A DNA stretch of 64,000 nucleotides from Pleurotus djamor (lineage: Eukaryota > Basidiomycota > Agaricomycetes > Agaricales > Pleurotaceae), in contig JAPEVF010000062.1 in the NCBI GenBank assembly GCA_029747585.1, forward strand, positions 62,284 through 126,283, read 5' to 3'. This document shows, one piece after another, positions 43,967 through 53,785 of this stretch (its first letter is position 1; every line of letters starts with the position of its first letter). A model generated the notes under the pieces. That model worked only from the letters and a program-made list of their open reading frames with translations. It did not search any database and had not been told where the DNA came from. Both the position numbers and the translations under genes were made by a program.

Positions 43967-44575
43967 AATTCCAATATTACATGAGAGTGGTTTCTGGAAT
44001 AGTGGGCAGTTGAAGACGTACGGAGAGCGTGGTGCAATGTTTTTGGGTGTCAAAGGTAAACAAGTTCAGCGCGTCAGATCTTCAAGACTTTGAGTTGCTC
44101 GAGACAAGAGCCTCTTTGTCAATGGCATCATGTCTGACTCCCCAGCTCCCACGCCACCGACGCGTTTGCGGGGCTGGAGTCTGGAGACCCGACCGGTGAC
44201 CTCGGGCACCAGTTGGAAAATTCTGGTTGGGTAAACCCCCTCCAAGAAATTTTAGAGCGTTTATCGCCCGTTTCCTCCCATCAAATAAACATGATACGCG
44301 TTGAGTCGCTGATCAATTTCCGTGGCGGATTAAAAGGCCTGGCGCGGTCTTCACTGGACCCACTGAACCTTGGTATGCACCCCAATCTGGACCTTACAGT
44401 TCTTCCGTTAGACAGGTCTTCGACAAATTCAATAGACGATATAATTATAACTCCTAATAAGATCGATAAACAGGTTTCATTATGGCACTGGCAAAGAATC
44501 GAATTCGAAGCTAGCCTTCTTCAGTTACACGACAGAGGACAGGAGTAAACGAAACTCACTTCAAGAGGGCAGGGC
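43967..44575. other. Intergenic between F-box members B and C
   Basis: Contains the upstream element of member B (44148..44173) and nothing else recognisable. There is an AT-rich stretch at 44435-44465. Confidence 0.5.
44148..44173 (-). promoter_or_regulatory. F-box family upstream element (gene B)
   Basis: 26 bases; plus strand CCCACGCCAC, a CG step, then ACGCGTTTGCGGGG; sense orientation GTGGCGTGGG. It ends 181 nt before the likely ATG of member B. It differs from the element of member C at one base, while flanking bases differ freely. Confidence 0.6.
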
Positions 44576-46005
44576 TCATTTAAGGTAGTAGACCCGCATG
44601 TCACCAGTTCGTATCCGTTTGACCTTCGGTATGGCCCTTTCCAGGCTGACCAGATCTTGGTCATGGAGGGGCTGCCTTTTTACTCCTCCAACGGAAACGT
44701 CGCCGACACTTTCGGCAGGGAGCCATGCCTTCAGCCAGCGCTTAGCGGCAGGAATGGACTTGTGCTTGGGACAGAGTGCATAAGGAGGGAGGATGATGTG
44801 CTTCAAATATTTGTACTGTCGAGATCGAGGAACTCTGGCCAAGAAATCGAAGAGATGGTAACCAATGACGTCAAGTGTTTCAATGCTTTGAACGTCGGTG
44901 AAAGGAATTGTGTAAGCGACGAAGTGGGCGGATGGGAAGACTAGTGAGTATTCGTCGTTGGCGGAAGTGAGAGTAGCAGTACAGCTGAAAATCCATCCAC
45001 GAAGTGTGAACCTGCAGGGAGGCACGCGGGTAGCGTGGAAGAAGTGTTGTTGGACTTTACCCATCCAATCGTAGATGTCGGTGGTATCGGGCAACTTCAC
45101 CGATAGTTTATGCAAATGGGGGTCTCCATATACTTGAAAATATCTGTTAAGTGGAGGGTTTGCTCTATAAACTCGAAATTGATGGAGCGCAAGCTAGGGA
45201 AAAGGGAAGAGAAAGCCGGACTACGGGGTTTCCTTGGTGCAACTTGACGGGAATCGAAGCAAATATGCAAGGACTCGAGTCTCACAAGCGGTTTAATGAA
45301 TTCGAGGACTGATGACAATGTGACAAGATACCGGCAGTTGGGAGGAGAGTGAATGCCCCAGCCAGTGGAGAGGGTGAGGTCCCGAAGATTGAGAATCCAA
45401 CTAGGGCTCTTCGGGATAGAACCTCGCCCGATATGTAATGACCGGAGGCAGGGAGCGTCACCACCGAGAAAATCGTTCGGAACGACGAAGTTACCACATA
45501 GGACGAGAGCTGTAAGCCGAGGCGTAGGCTTATTGAGGCGAGACAAGAAGTCGTTTGTGCAGTCAGAGATGGTGAGGTCACCCAGCCGCTCTGGGGTATC
45601 GATAAGGGCGTCCAGGAGAGGTTCAATCGGCTGACTACATTTGATCTCCAAGGTAAAAGGCCGCGTCCCAGAGCGATTGATGAATTGCTCGAGTGACACC
45701 CCACGGGTTCCGGACAAATTGCACCATATTGACGTGTCAGATAAGGATGCACTCCGCCATTGTCGACAAACATGCGTCACAGGCCGTCGGAACTCAAACG
45801 CGCGACAGGCCCAGTTACATCTTTCGGATTCGGCCAAGATGCGAAAAATCATTCCTAGGATTTCCCTTGGAATCTTCCTAGTCGCACAGCGCGCGTGGTT
45901 TCTTTCTTCGCAGATACGACGCATTGCGGCGAAAGCTGCGTCAATCCTAGCAGTGAATGCCTCTTCAGATGCCGATGGTAGGTCAGGCATGGTTGCTTCC
46001 GCCAT
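44576..46005 (-). CDS. F-box-like protein, family member C (one homopolymer frame break)
   Basis: Likely start MAEATMPDLPSASEEAFTAR at 46005; the frame is open to 46077. Family blocks: IDAAFAAMRRICEERNHARC, KIPREILGMIFRILAES, VTHVCRQWRSASLSDTSIWC, leucine-rich middle, and C-terminal PKHKSIPAAKRWLKAWLPAE with VGGVKRQPLHDQDLVSLERA. At 45118..45122 the coding strand has C5 where C6 is needed; at that point the frame ends as METPICINYR instead of METPHLHKLSVKL, and the paralogue has ETPNLHDL. One missing C is therefore likely a base-call error, although a true mutation is possible. About 476 residues when read through. Closest to member B. Confidence 0.8.
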
Positions 46006-46174
46006 GGCCAAGTTGACGGCCCCTCTGCAGCATTGCGTCAGACTCGTTTCTTTGGACATAAAAATGAGGGGACGCACGGGTAGAACCTAAAACAAAAGAC
46101 GTTTTACACGTTAGGCGTCAGACTTTAGAGTTGTTCGCTTGTTGATTTTGGCATCCTAGGGTCATCCACACAGA

Positions 46175-46200
46175 TCCCACGCCACAGACGCGTTTGCGGG
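46175..46200 (-). promoter_or_regulatory. F-box family upstream element (gene C)
   Basis: Plus strand CCCACGCCACAGACGCG then TTTGCGGGG; 169 nt before the likely ATG at 46005, in the same orientation as for the other members. Confidence 0.6.
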
Positions 46201-46302
46201 GCCGATGCACGTTTTCTGCCCTGAACGAGTCAAAATATTAGACAAGGAGATTGAAGTATAACACAGTTGTTTCTTTTATACAAAATCATCTCTCAAATGA
46301 GA

Positions 46303-47745
46303 TCAGTCAGTAATAAAGAAATGGAAGCGAGATTGCCGCTTGTCAACCTTGTTCCATGTCACGGGGAGTGTCTTCTCAAAGTTCACGATATCTTTATCGT
46401 TGAGACGTTCTAGCCCATCAAGCACCAAATCTTCAACGCCTCCGGGAGTCATTCGAGTTTTCAGCCAACGCTTGGCAATAGGGATGTGTTTGGCCTTGGG
46501 AACGAGGATGGACGAAGAAAGGATAACATGTTTCAGAGATGGGTATGGAGGGGGGTCGGAAATGGCTTCATCGAGAGCGCTGAGGAAGTCAAAGTGACAA
46601 ACTTCGAGTGTGTCGATACTCTGAAGGTCGCTGAATGGTGGTTCAGCATCAGGGTTGAATGGAACGGTGTTATATCTGAGAGTGTGTTCGGCGTTCGCAG
46701 ATGTGAGGGTAGCCTGGCAGCAGCGAGGGGACCCATCCCACTTCAGTTTGCATAGAGAGGCACTAGTGGCTTTGATGAAGAATTTATGGGCACGATCCAT
46801 TCTGTCAACAGCACCAGTTTCGATGGGCCAGTTGACGTGGAGGCTATTCAAAGAGGGTACTTCAAGATGGTTGAATATATCCATCATGCGCAAAGTTTTG
46901 TCGACGAATTCGAAGTTGATGTGACGCAGGTTCGGGAGGAGTACTGCAGCAGCACGGTTCGAGTATTTCGCTTGTCCGATATCCCGACGGAACTGAAAGC
47001 ATATTTCCAAGTCTTCAAGTAGGGTGAGGGGTTTGAGGAAATCCAAGACGGAACGCGGAGAGATTGGGCTAGCTCTGGTGGATGCTGGACAGATCCCCCA
47101 ATATTTGGAGAGTTCAAGGCGGTGTATATTTCTTAGCCAGCCTGGATTCAGCGGTAAAGAGCCTTGTGCGATGGAGAACGATTCGAGGCAAGGAGCATCA
47201 CCGCCAAGGAAGTCTGGGGGGATGGAGAAGGTACCCTCCAACGATAATCTCGTGAGATGTGGGGTGGGTTTATTGAGGCGAGCGACAACTTCATCGGTGC
47301 ATGATTTGATGCATAGATCGCGTAGCCGATGAGGACAATCGAGGAGCGCGTCTAGTTTGGGCTCCGTTGGTACGTGGAATTGGATCTTCAAGGGCAGGGC
47401 TGCCGAACGACTGAGGAACCGCTCAAGCCAGAAGCCCCTAGCCTGCGTCAGGTCGCACCAAAGCGAAGGTTCACTCAGTGCGACCTGGCGCCATTGCCGG
47501 CAAACATGAGCTATAGGCCGCATCCACGACCAAAACTTCTCTAAGAAGAATAATCTATCAACGGGAGAGCTTGCGACGATGCGAAATATCATGACGAGAG
47601 CTTCTTTCGGGAGTTCCTTGGTTAAACTGCATGCTTGATTCCGCTCCGCACAGACGCGTCGCATCACGGCAAGAGACTCGTTAATCTTCTCATTGAAATC
47701 CTTTTCCACAGGCGTCGATAGAGGCGTATCAGACAGAGTGGTCAC
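46303..47745 (-). CDS. F-box-like protein, family member D
   Basis: Start MTTLSDTPLSTPVEKDFNEK at 47745; single exon of 480 residues, intact. INESLAVMRRVCAERNQACS, F-box-like ELPKEALVMIFRIVASS, IAHVCRQWRQVALSEPSLWC, leucine-rich segments (TPHLTRLSLEGTFSIPPDFL), and C-terminal PKAKHIPIAKRWLKTRMTPG with LNDKDIVNFEKTLPVTWNKV. The C-terminal part is nearer to member A than to its neighbour C. Third in the tandem array B-C-D, all on the minus strand. No signal or membrane helix. Probably an SCF substrate adaptor. Confidence 0.87.
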   Translation of the reverse strand: MTTLSDTPLSTPVEKDFNEKINESLAVMRRVCAERNQACSLTKELPKEALVMIFRIVASSPVDRLFFLEKFWSWMRPIAHVCRQWRQVALSEPSLWCDLTQARGFWLERFLSRSAALPLKIQFHVPTEPKLDALLDCPHRLRDLCIKSCTDEVVARLNKPTPHLTRLSLEGTFSIPPDFLGGDAPCLESFSIAQGSLPLNPGWLRNIHRLELSKYWGICPASTRASPISPRSVLDFLKPLTLLEDLEICFQFRRDIGQAKYSNRAAAVLLPNLRHINFEFVDKTLRMMDIFNHLEVPSLNSLHVNWPIETGAVDRMDRAHKFFIKATSASLCKLKWDGSPRCCQATLTSANAEHTLRYNTVPFNPDAEPPFSDLQSIDTLEVCHFDFLSALDEAISDPPPYPSLKHVILSSSILVPKAKHIPIAKRWLKTRMTPGGVEDLVLDGLERLNDKDIVNFEKTLPVTWNKVDKRQSRFHFFITD

Positions 47746-47941
47746 GGTAAAGTCAAGGTCGACTTTCGGTTGTCGATGGCGCGTTCTAAATCCGCGAATT
47801 AGAGAGGATCCTCGTGCATGAGAGTGTAGATTTGATCAACGCACCGATACTTCGCCCTGAGCAACTCTTCCATGATGGTTTGGAAATTAGCAGACCGTGG
47901 ATTTGCCAAAATCAGCAAATCGGTAGTTTTTTCGTGTACAT

Positions 47942-47967
47942 CCCACGCCACAGACGCGTTTAGGGGG
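47942..47967 (-). promoter_or_regulatory. F-box family upstream element (gene D)
   Basis: Plus strand CCCACGCCACAGACGCG then TTTAGGGGG; 197 nt before the ATG at 47745, just beyond the 3' end of the BNR gene. Confidence 0.6.
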
Positions 47968-47976
47968 TAATGGGGT

Positions 47977-50053
47977 CTATGTATCAATGGAAAGATCTAC
48001 GACCTCCACGTTCCCTCCATTTGTCAGATACAAGCTCAAGACACCATCGTCCAGCCTATATCGATCAAACAAGGGTTCCCATCCACAACCAGTCTCACTC
48101 TGCCAAACGACTGTCCAATCTCGAAAACGGCGAGTAGAGGTACTGTGCAGAATTGTCAAAGCAGTAGATCGCGGTGCGTTCGAAGGCAGTATAGCAAGTA
48201 AGTGCGTGGCTGGTGGTTTGGCCCTAGTACGCTGGGTTTCGTGACGTGAAACCGACACCAGCTTTCCTCGTTTACCGATGACGGTAGGTGTTCTGGTGAC
48301 GTTGTTGTTGTCGCCGTCAATACTAAGCGGAAAGGGTATTCGAGTCCACTCAATGCCTCTGTTGGCGTTCGTGCCTTTCCAATAGTGATACCATCTCTCG
48401 ACACCGTCAGCGGTGGTATTCTCTCGATTTAAAACGTGAACTCGGCCATCGGCATCGACGGTCTGGGATTCTTGATTGAGAATTCCACTGTAGCGCACGT
48501 CTCATGAGTTACATATGAAAGCGCAGAGCACAGATTATGCACACCTAAATTTCGGAATTGCAAAGACAGCTATTCCAGGTGAATTTGGTTGAACAGTATT
48601 CCCGACGCCGATGTCGTCCATATGTGATAAACCAAAGAGATCGATTTGGCTAGACGCGCCGGCAACATCTTCTGATGTAGAGTCGTTCGCGTACAAGTTA
48701 GCGATAACTTGACCCCACGTATTCTTCCACGTGAAGCCGAGGTCGGGAGAGTACGCGTAGTTGAGATCGTGGTTCTGTGGCGACTCATGAGACCTAGCAA
48801 TTCGGCAGAAATTCGTAAAGGTTAAACTCACATTCTCTGGGCCATTGGGACCCGCCTGGACGGCTACATCCTTTCCCGTGTCATTGATGAAATCGCGATA
48901 GGTCCTGTACCATTCCATTTACATCAGCGATTATTTGCCATAGTGGAAGAGAGACCCAAGCAAGTACCAGGTTACGTGAAGGTTGCCCAGAGGGTCAAAG
49001 TCCAGACCATTGATATACGCGTTATCTGCGCGAAAGAGTCAGACCTTTACTCTAAAAAACGCAGATCTCGAGATTCGCACTGTTGACGCCCTAAAGCCAG
49101 TTCAGTCAGGTAACCACAGATCCGTAGGGTGCCCACATACAAGCAGATATTTTCCAACTAGAGACCATCGACCACTGAACTGTTGGGTTGAGGACGAGGC
49201 TTTTCCAGGGTAGTAATGATATATCCAGTCGTCACCTAGACCAGATCGTCCCACACGAAGCTCCAGTAATAGATCAGGTCCAAGAAGAGAGGTACCCTTG
49301 CTCTCTTTCTTCCCAGGTGGAATCCGCAAGAACCGTGGATACGTGACATTGATAAAGTGAGTTGATTTCTCTAAGGATTCAAGGCCGGGTAAATGATCCT
49401 AAGAGCGATGGGTCAGCAAAACGGTGTCCACTAAGTGATCAGACGTCGGACGTACGAGGATGGGTTGGAAAAGATTAGACGACCACTCAAATCGAGTTGG
49501 ATGAGTGGCCAAACCGGGGACAGACGCTCGGTAACGCAAAGGGTTATCATGTTGGTCAAATATTAGGTGGATTGTACCGTCCGTCGGGGAAATACCAAGC
49601 GAGATGCTAGCCGAGAAGTGGTCATGAGTCAAGGAAGCCACTAGTTGAAACGCGGAAATGATGTCGTACATATCATGACCATCATCTTCAGTTTGATTAT
49701 AGTCAGTGAGAGTGAGCGAGTCGAACNTANGGGAGTAAAAGAAAGGCATGAGAACGCGAATAATCCGATGGGCTGTTTTGATGACATACTTGCCTGTTGC
49801 TCAAAGCATCAAGTGACCGCCGCGAGATGACAGCGTGTCGAATGGAGGCATTCGAAGGAGTCGCCTGCCAAAAGGCAGCGTATTGGAAGCCTTTGTACGT
49901 TACTAGGGCATCTTGCTGGAACGACTCGCCGTTGAGTCTGTTCGTTGTGGTTGGGTCAGGACCAAGGGTAGCGACGTCGACCGAGGTCAGAGAAAGGCCT
50001 GCTGCTAAGCACCAAGGCCACAGGATTGAGAAGAGTCGCGTCATGATATTCAA
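47977..50053 (-). CDS. Secreted BNR-repeat beta-propeller protein (BNR_4 type)
   Basis: Starts MNIMTRLFSILWPWCLAAGL, a signal peptide (ATG at 50053 or 50044). Blocks of the BNR_4 family follow in order: TYKGFQYAAFWQATPSNASI, DGHDMYDIISAF, SISLGISPTDGTIHLIFDQH then DNPLRYRASVPG, PRFLRIPPGKK, LELRVGRSGLGDDWIYHYYP, NAYINGLDFDPLGNLHVTW, LNYAYSPDLGFTWKNTWGQV and DADGRVHVLNREN. About seven exons. Such propellers are found in carbohydrate-active proteins; the substrate cannot be told. The C-terminus (SLYLTNGGNVEVVDLSIDT) closes the fold. Ns at 49727 and 49730 fall in one exon. A TATAAAT (minus strand, 50091..50097) lies about 40 nt upstream. Confidence 0.75.
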
Positions 50054-50613
50054 TGGAAGGATTTCTCATGGTGGTGGAACATTTATATGATATACGGACC
50101 GTCGTTTGCCACGGTGACGGACCGAGGTGTGTAGCGAGTCACGCGATGGAACTAAACAATTATCCATTAGATGTCCAAGTATCTAGCAGAAAATCGGTCA
50201 ATTATGGCCTCCATAAGCGAGTCTCTTTACCTCTCGCTCCGGGAATGCGTTCAGCTTGAGTCAACCTGACAGGCAAGTAAAAGGTTCCGTTGATGGTTGT
50301 ACTTCAAGTTCAAGCTTCAAGCTTCGGCTTCAGGCCTCAGAGTACCAAATCCATGATAATTGTGAGTGATACAGTCAGATAGCTGAGCTTTGGGTTGGAT
50401 GAGAACTTGAGAAGACCACCATTCATGAGCAAGTTCATGAGTTTGGTCCAACCTTGGTAATTGAAGTTGGCATCAACTTTGTACCTCGGCGCCATAAGCG
50501 CCAGACGCGATCGGGCAGCACAAAGCAAGTACAAAGGCTTGAGTTCGTACCACCACCACAAAATTCGTACTCCATCTCTTTTGAAGACCCTTCTTCGTGA
50601 ATCTGCTGCTTCG
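50054..50613. other. Intergenic; divergent promoters and a short CTTCAAG-like repeat
   Basis: Between the BNR gene and an LRR-like gene. Degenerate TTCAAGCTTC-type repeats lie at 50305..50340. The upstream open stretch 50461..50613 is in frame with the next gene but has no homology-like character. Confidence 0.4.
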
Positions 50614-51893
50614 ATGTCAACCGCGGCGACCAAGGTTGGAAATTCACCCGAACTCTGCAAAACAATAGCATTTTGGGCGTCGGGCTCATCTTTGTGCGCG
50701 CTCTCTTTGACCTCAAAACTCTTTCTACGACCCATCCGAGCGCGACTCTTTCGTGCATTGTATTTCTACGACTTATCCCAAGCGGGTGCAGCATGCAGGA
50801 CCATTTGCGAGTCCGAGGCCCTCCTGACTCACATACGCGCGATGTACGTTCTTTCAAACACACATAGGACGCGTCAAACCAGTAGGACTTTGTCCGTTAA
50901 CTACGACCACTGGCTCGCGATAACACGCGTTCTCAAGCAGACTCCGAATCTAGAAACTGTTCTGTTGGCGGACCCGACGTTTGAGAACACTTGGGTGTTC
51001 AAGGAATTCGGTCAGCCACCCTTTCAGGCAAGGACTGTGAAAGTGCAGTTTGATTGGGATGAGAACCTGGTAGAATTTCTTGCGACGCAGCGAGAGTTGA
51101 AGGTTTTGGAGACCTCCTGTCCAGACCCTTATCGCCACCTCTACCCGCACGACGGAGACGAAGTATCTGGTTCACGCAGCCCGACACCGCAGATGTTGCA
51201 CTTACCTACTATCCCCGTCGGCAGCGACGTTCAATTTCTCCCTGTGCTCGAGAAATTGGAAACCCAGCTTCATATTGCTCAGCAAATCCTGGCCCCCTTC
51301 CCTGGCCGAACGCACTTCCCACCCCTCAAATGCTTGCAGATCAATCGCCTCGGAATGGCCGAGGTGTCGCTGCTTTCGTTCCTACCCAACCTGCGCTGGG
51401 TCCATAAGACCATTCGATCGCTTCAAGTTGAACTTCCCGAGGCCATCGTGTGGCAATGTATGGACATTATCACTCAGACTACTCCGAATATCCAGTGCAT
51501 TGGGATCCTTGCCCTCCCCAGTACTCGGGTATGTTGTCCCTTTTGTGTCGTTGCCTCTATGGTTGCGCTGAATCACAATCTATTCAGCTCCATCTCTTGA
51601 CTGGCTCACTGCTACGCCTGCCGCACCTGGTCGCGCTCGAGGTTGATGTAACATCCTGGGGTCCTCATCCCCCGCAACCACCGGCTCAGCGTGCCCTGGC
51701 GTCGTTATTTCGGACCTTCGCTCCCACGCTACGTACGGTAGGATTTTGGGTCAACGGCAAGAGATGGACGTGGAGAATCAACAAGCCACCTGCTCACGAG
51801 GCTGGGTTGAATTGGGACGGTTACCCGGAGGGACAGGGTAAGTGGTACGGTGTGATGGATGATGGGGATTATATCTATTGGCAAGATGTGTAA
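50614..51893 (+). CDS. F-box/LRR-like protein (second, unrelated type)
   Basis: Two exons, 50614..51528 and 51588..51893, joined across a 59-nt intron, give 406 residues. The start MSTAATKVGNSPELCKTIAF is chosen over an in-frame Met at 50461 because the upstream part lacks family features. F-box-like helices: LCALSLTSKLFLRPIRARLF then RALYFYDLSQAGAACRTI. Leucine-rich segments follow (LAITRVLKQTPNLETVLLAD, PPLKCLQINRLGMAEVSLLS, LPHLVALEVDVTSWG). The tail is Trp-rich (KRWTWRINKPPAH, GKWYGVMDDGDYIYWQDV), a feature I have seen in Agaricomycete F-box proteins. It is closer in style to the gene at 282..1490 than to members A-F. Intact. Confidence 0.75.
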
Positions 51894-52003
51894 CGTGCAG
51901 CATTGTCTTTTTGTGTAACTTCTTCAAAGGCTTTGTTCTGAGAGCACAGGTCACCCTGCCGAGGGACACAGCAAATGATCAATGCATGAAGTCGATCAAT
52001 TGG

Positions 52004-52013
52004 AGTGGCGTGG
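52004..52013 (+). promoter_or_regulatory. F-box family upstream element (gene E), short form
   Basis: AGTGGCGTGG on the sense strand, matching the core of the other elements but without the ACGCGT part. It is 81 nt before the likely ATG of member E. Confidence 0.4.
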
Positions 52014-52025
52014 ACTAGGGGGTGG

Positions 52026-52033
52026 TATAAATA
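52026..52033 (+). promoter_or_regulatory. TATA box of F-box member E
   Basis: TATAAATA, 61 nt before the ATG at 52095. Confidence 0.5.
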
Positions 52034-52094
52034 ATGGAAATTGCAAAGACCACAAACCTCGAAAGCTAGACCTCAAACCTCTACCCTTGAATCC

Positions 52095-53641
52095 ATGCCC
52101 GCGAGACCCGTGTATGTCCCGCTCTCCCTTGAAATGCATCTGGTTGTAACTTGGACACTAATGAACTCTACAGGTATTCTCAGCGACGAACAGCATACGA
52201 ATGCCCAACCCTACCATTGGTACCCGTCGTGGCATCGCCACTCCTCGAAAACTACTTTAGCGCGAGAATCGACGCGTCTTTCATCGCGATGCGACGAGTG
52301 TGTGAAGAGCGAAATCAAGCCTGCAGTGCGACAAGAAAGCTTCCTAGTGAAGTCTTGGCTATGATCTTTTCGATTGTAACGACGTTCCCTCCCCCCTTCC
52401 AACTCATCTCTCGGTCCTCCCCTCGTAAAGAGATCATACCATGGATCTCCGTGACGTATGTCTGTCGGCAATGGAGAACGGCAGCGCTCACCACACCTTC
52501 GCTGTGGTGCGACTTCAAGTATGCGAAAGGCCCTTGGCTTGAACTTTTCCTCGGCCGTTCTGGGGCTTTACCTTTGACAATCAAGGCATTTATGAACACT
52601 GATCCGCTCTTGGCCATTGCCTTCAATTCTCCTAATCGACTAGGAGAACTCGAATTATCTTCAGCTGCAGCCAGTGATCTTTCTCGCCTTAATAAACCTA
52701 CCCCTTACCTGACAAGCCTAAGCCTGACGGGCAATGTCTCCATTCCAGACGACCTTCTCGGTGGTGGTCATACCCCGAGTCTCCAATCGTTCACAATGGG
52801 ATACGGTTCTTTGATACCCATGAAGCCCATTTGGCTTCTCAACACTCGGCGGCTCACACTCGAACGATGCTGGGGACTACGTGACCTATCTGCCAACCGA
52901 ATATCGATGTCTTCACATTCCGCACTGGAATTCCTCAAGCCTCTGGAGATGCTTGAATCACTACGAATAGAATTCGACTTTCGTGAGGACATCCTATTAA
53001 ACAGGTACCTCGGACCGACTGTCCATTTCCCCTACCTACGCGTCGTCCGCGTTTCATTTACCCCAGATACCATCGACTTCATCTCTATCTTCGACCACAT
53101 CGAAATGCCTGGACTAAGGGAGCTCACTGTGGAATTACCGGATCTAAACGTGGCTCCTACTCAAATCTTGGACTACATCCTGGCCTTTTTCTTGAATACC
53201 ACAGGCCTCCCTCTCAGCAAACTCAGATGGGACGGTTGGGGGAAATCTCCTCGGGTGTCCCTCACGTCGGCGAATGAGGAGTACACCCTGTCACTCAGGT
53301 ACCGGACCCCTTTGGACGAAATACCTTTCTGTCAGCTTCAAAGCATCGAGACACTTGAGATATGCAGTTTTGACGCCATTGAAGTCCTCTTACAACATCG
53401 TTTCCCGAAGCCATATACGTCTTTGAAACACGTTATCTTTTCGTCAGAATGTCTCCACCCGAAGACTAAGCGCCTCCCCGTTGTGAGACGTTGGCTGAAA
53501 ACCCGGGTATCTGCTGGAGTTGGGCTAGTAGATATGGCATTGAACTGTGGCGATTTTCTGACTTGTGCAGATCTCGCGAGTCTGGGTAGGATCCTCCCTG
53601 TGCGGCAAACAAATGTCGATGAAACCCAATATTTACAATGA
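52095..53641 (+). CDS. F-box-like protein, family member E
   Basis: A 17-nt first exon (52095..52111, MPARPV) spliced by GTATGT..ACAG to 52174..53641 gives 494 residues in frame; an alternative is an unspliced start at 52151. Family blocks: IDASFIAMRRVCEERNQACS, KLPSEVLAMIFSIVTTF, VTYVCRQWRTAALTTPSLWC, leucine-rich middle (TPYLTSLSLTGNVSIPDDLL), C-terminal PKTKRLPVVRRWLKTRVSAG. A TATA box 61 nt upstream fits the spliced start. Intact. No signal peptide. Role inferred as an SCF substrate adaptor. The next gene (HET) is convergent, about 145 nt away. Confidence 0.83.
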
Positions 53642-53785
53642 ATGAATCCCTTGGAAGAGTGCTATGAAACATGGAATCCTCGTCCCAAACTACTACACGC
53701 CTAAAACGATATCCGTTCTTATTCGGTCCAACTACCCCTGCTCGACTATTGCCATATCACCCATAATTCTCGTCAATTATCTCAG

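Noticed and set aside
50305..50340. TTCAAGCTTC-type repeats as a tandem repeat locus
   Set aside because: Only three or four imperfect units; too short to be more than local low complexity.
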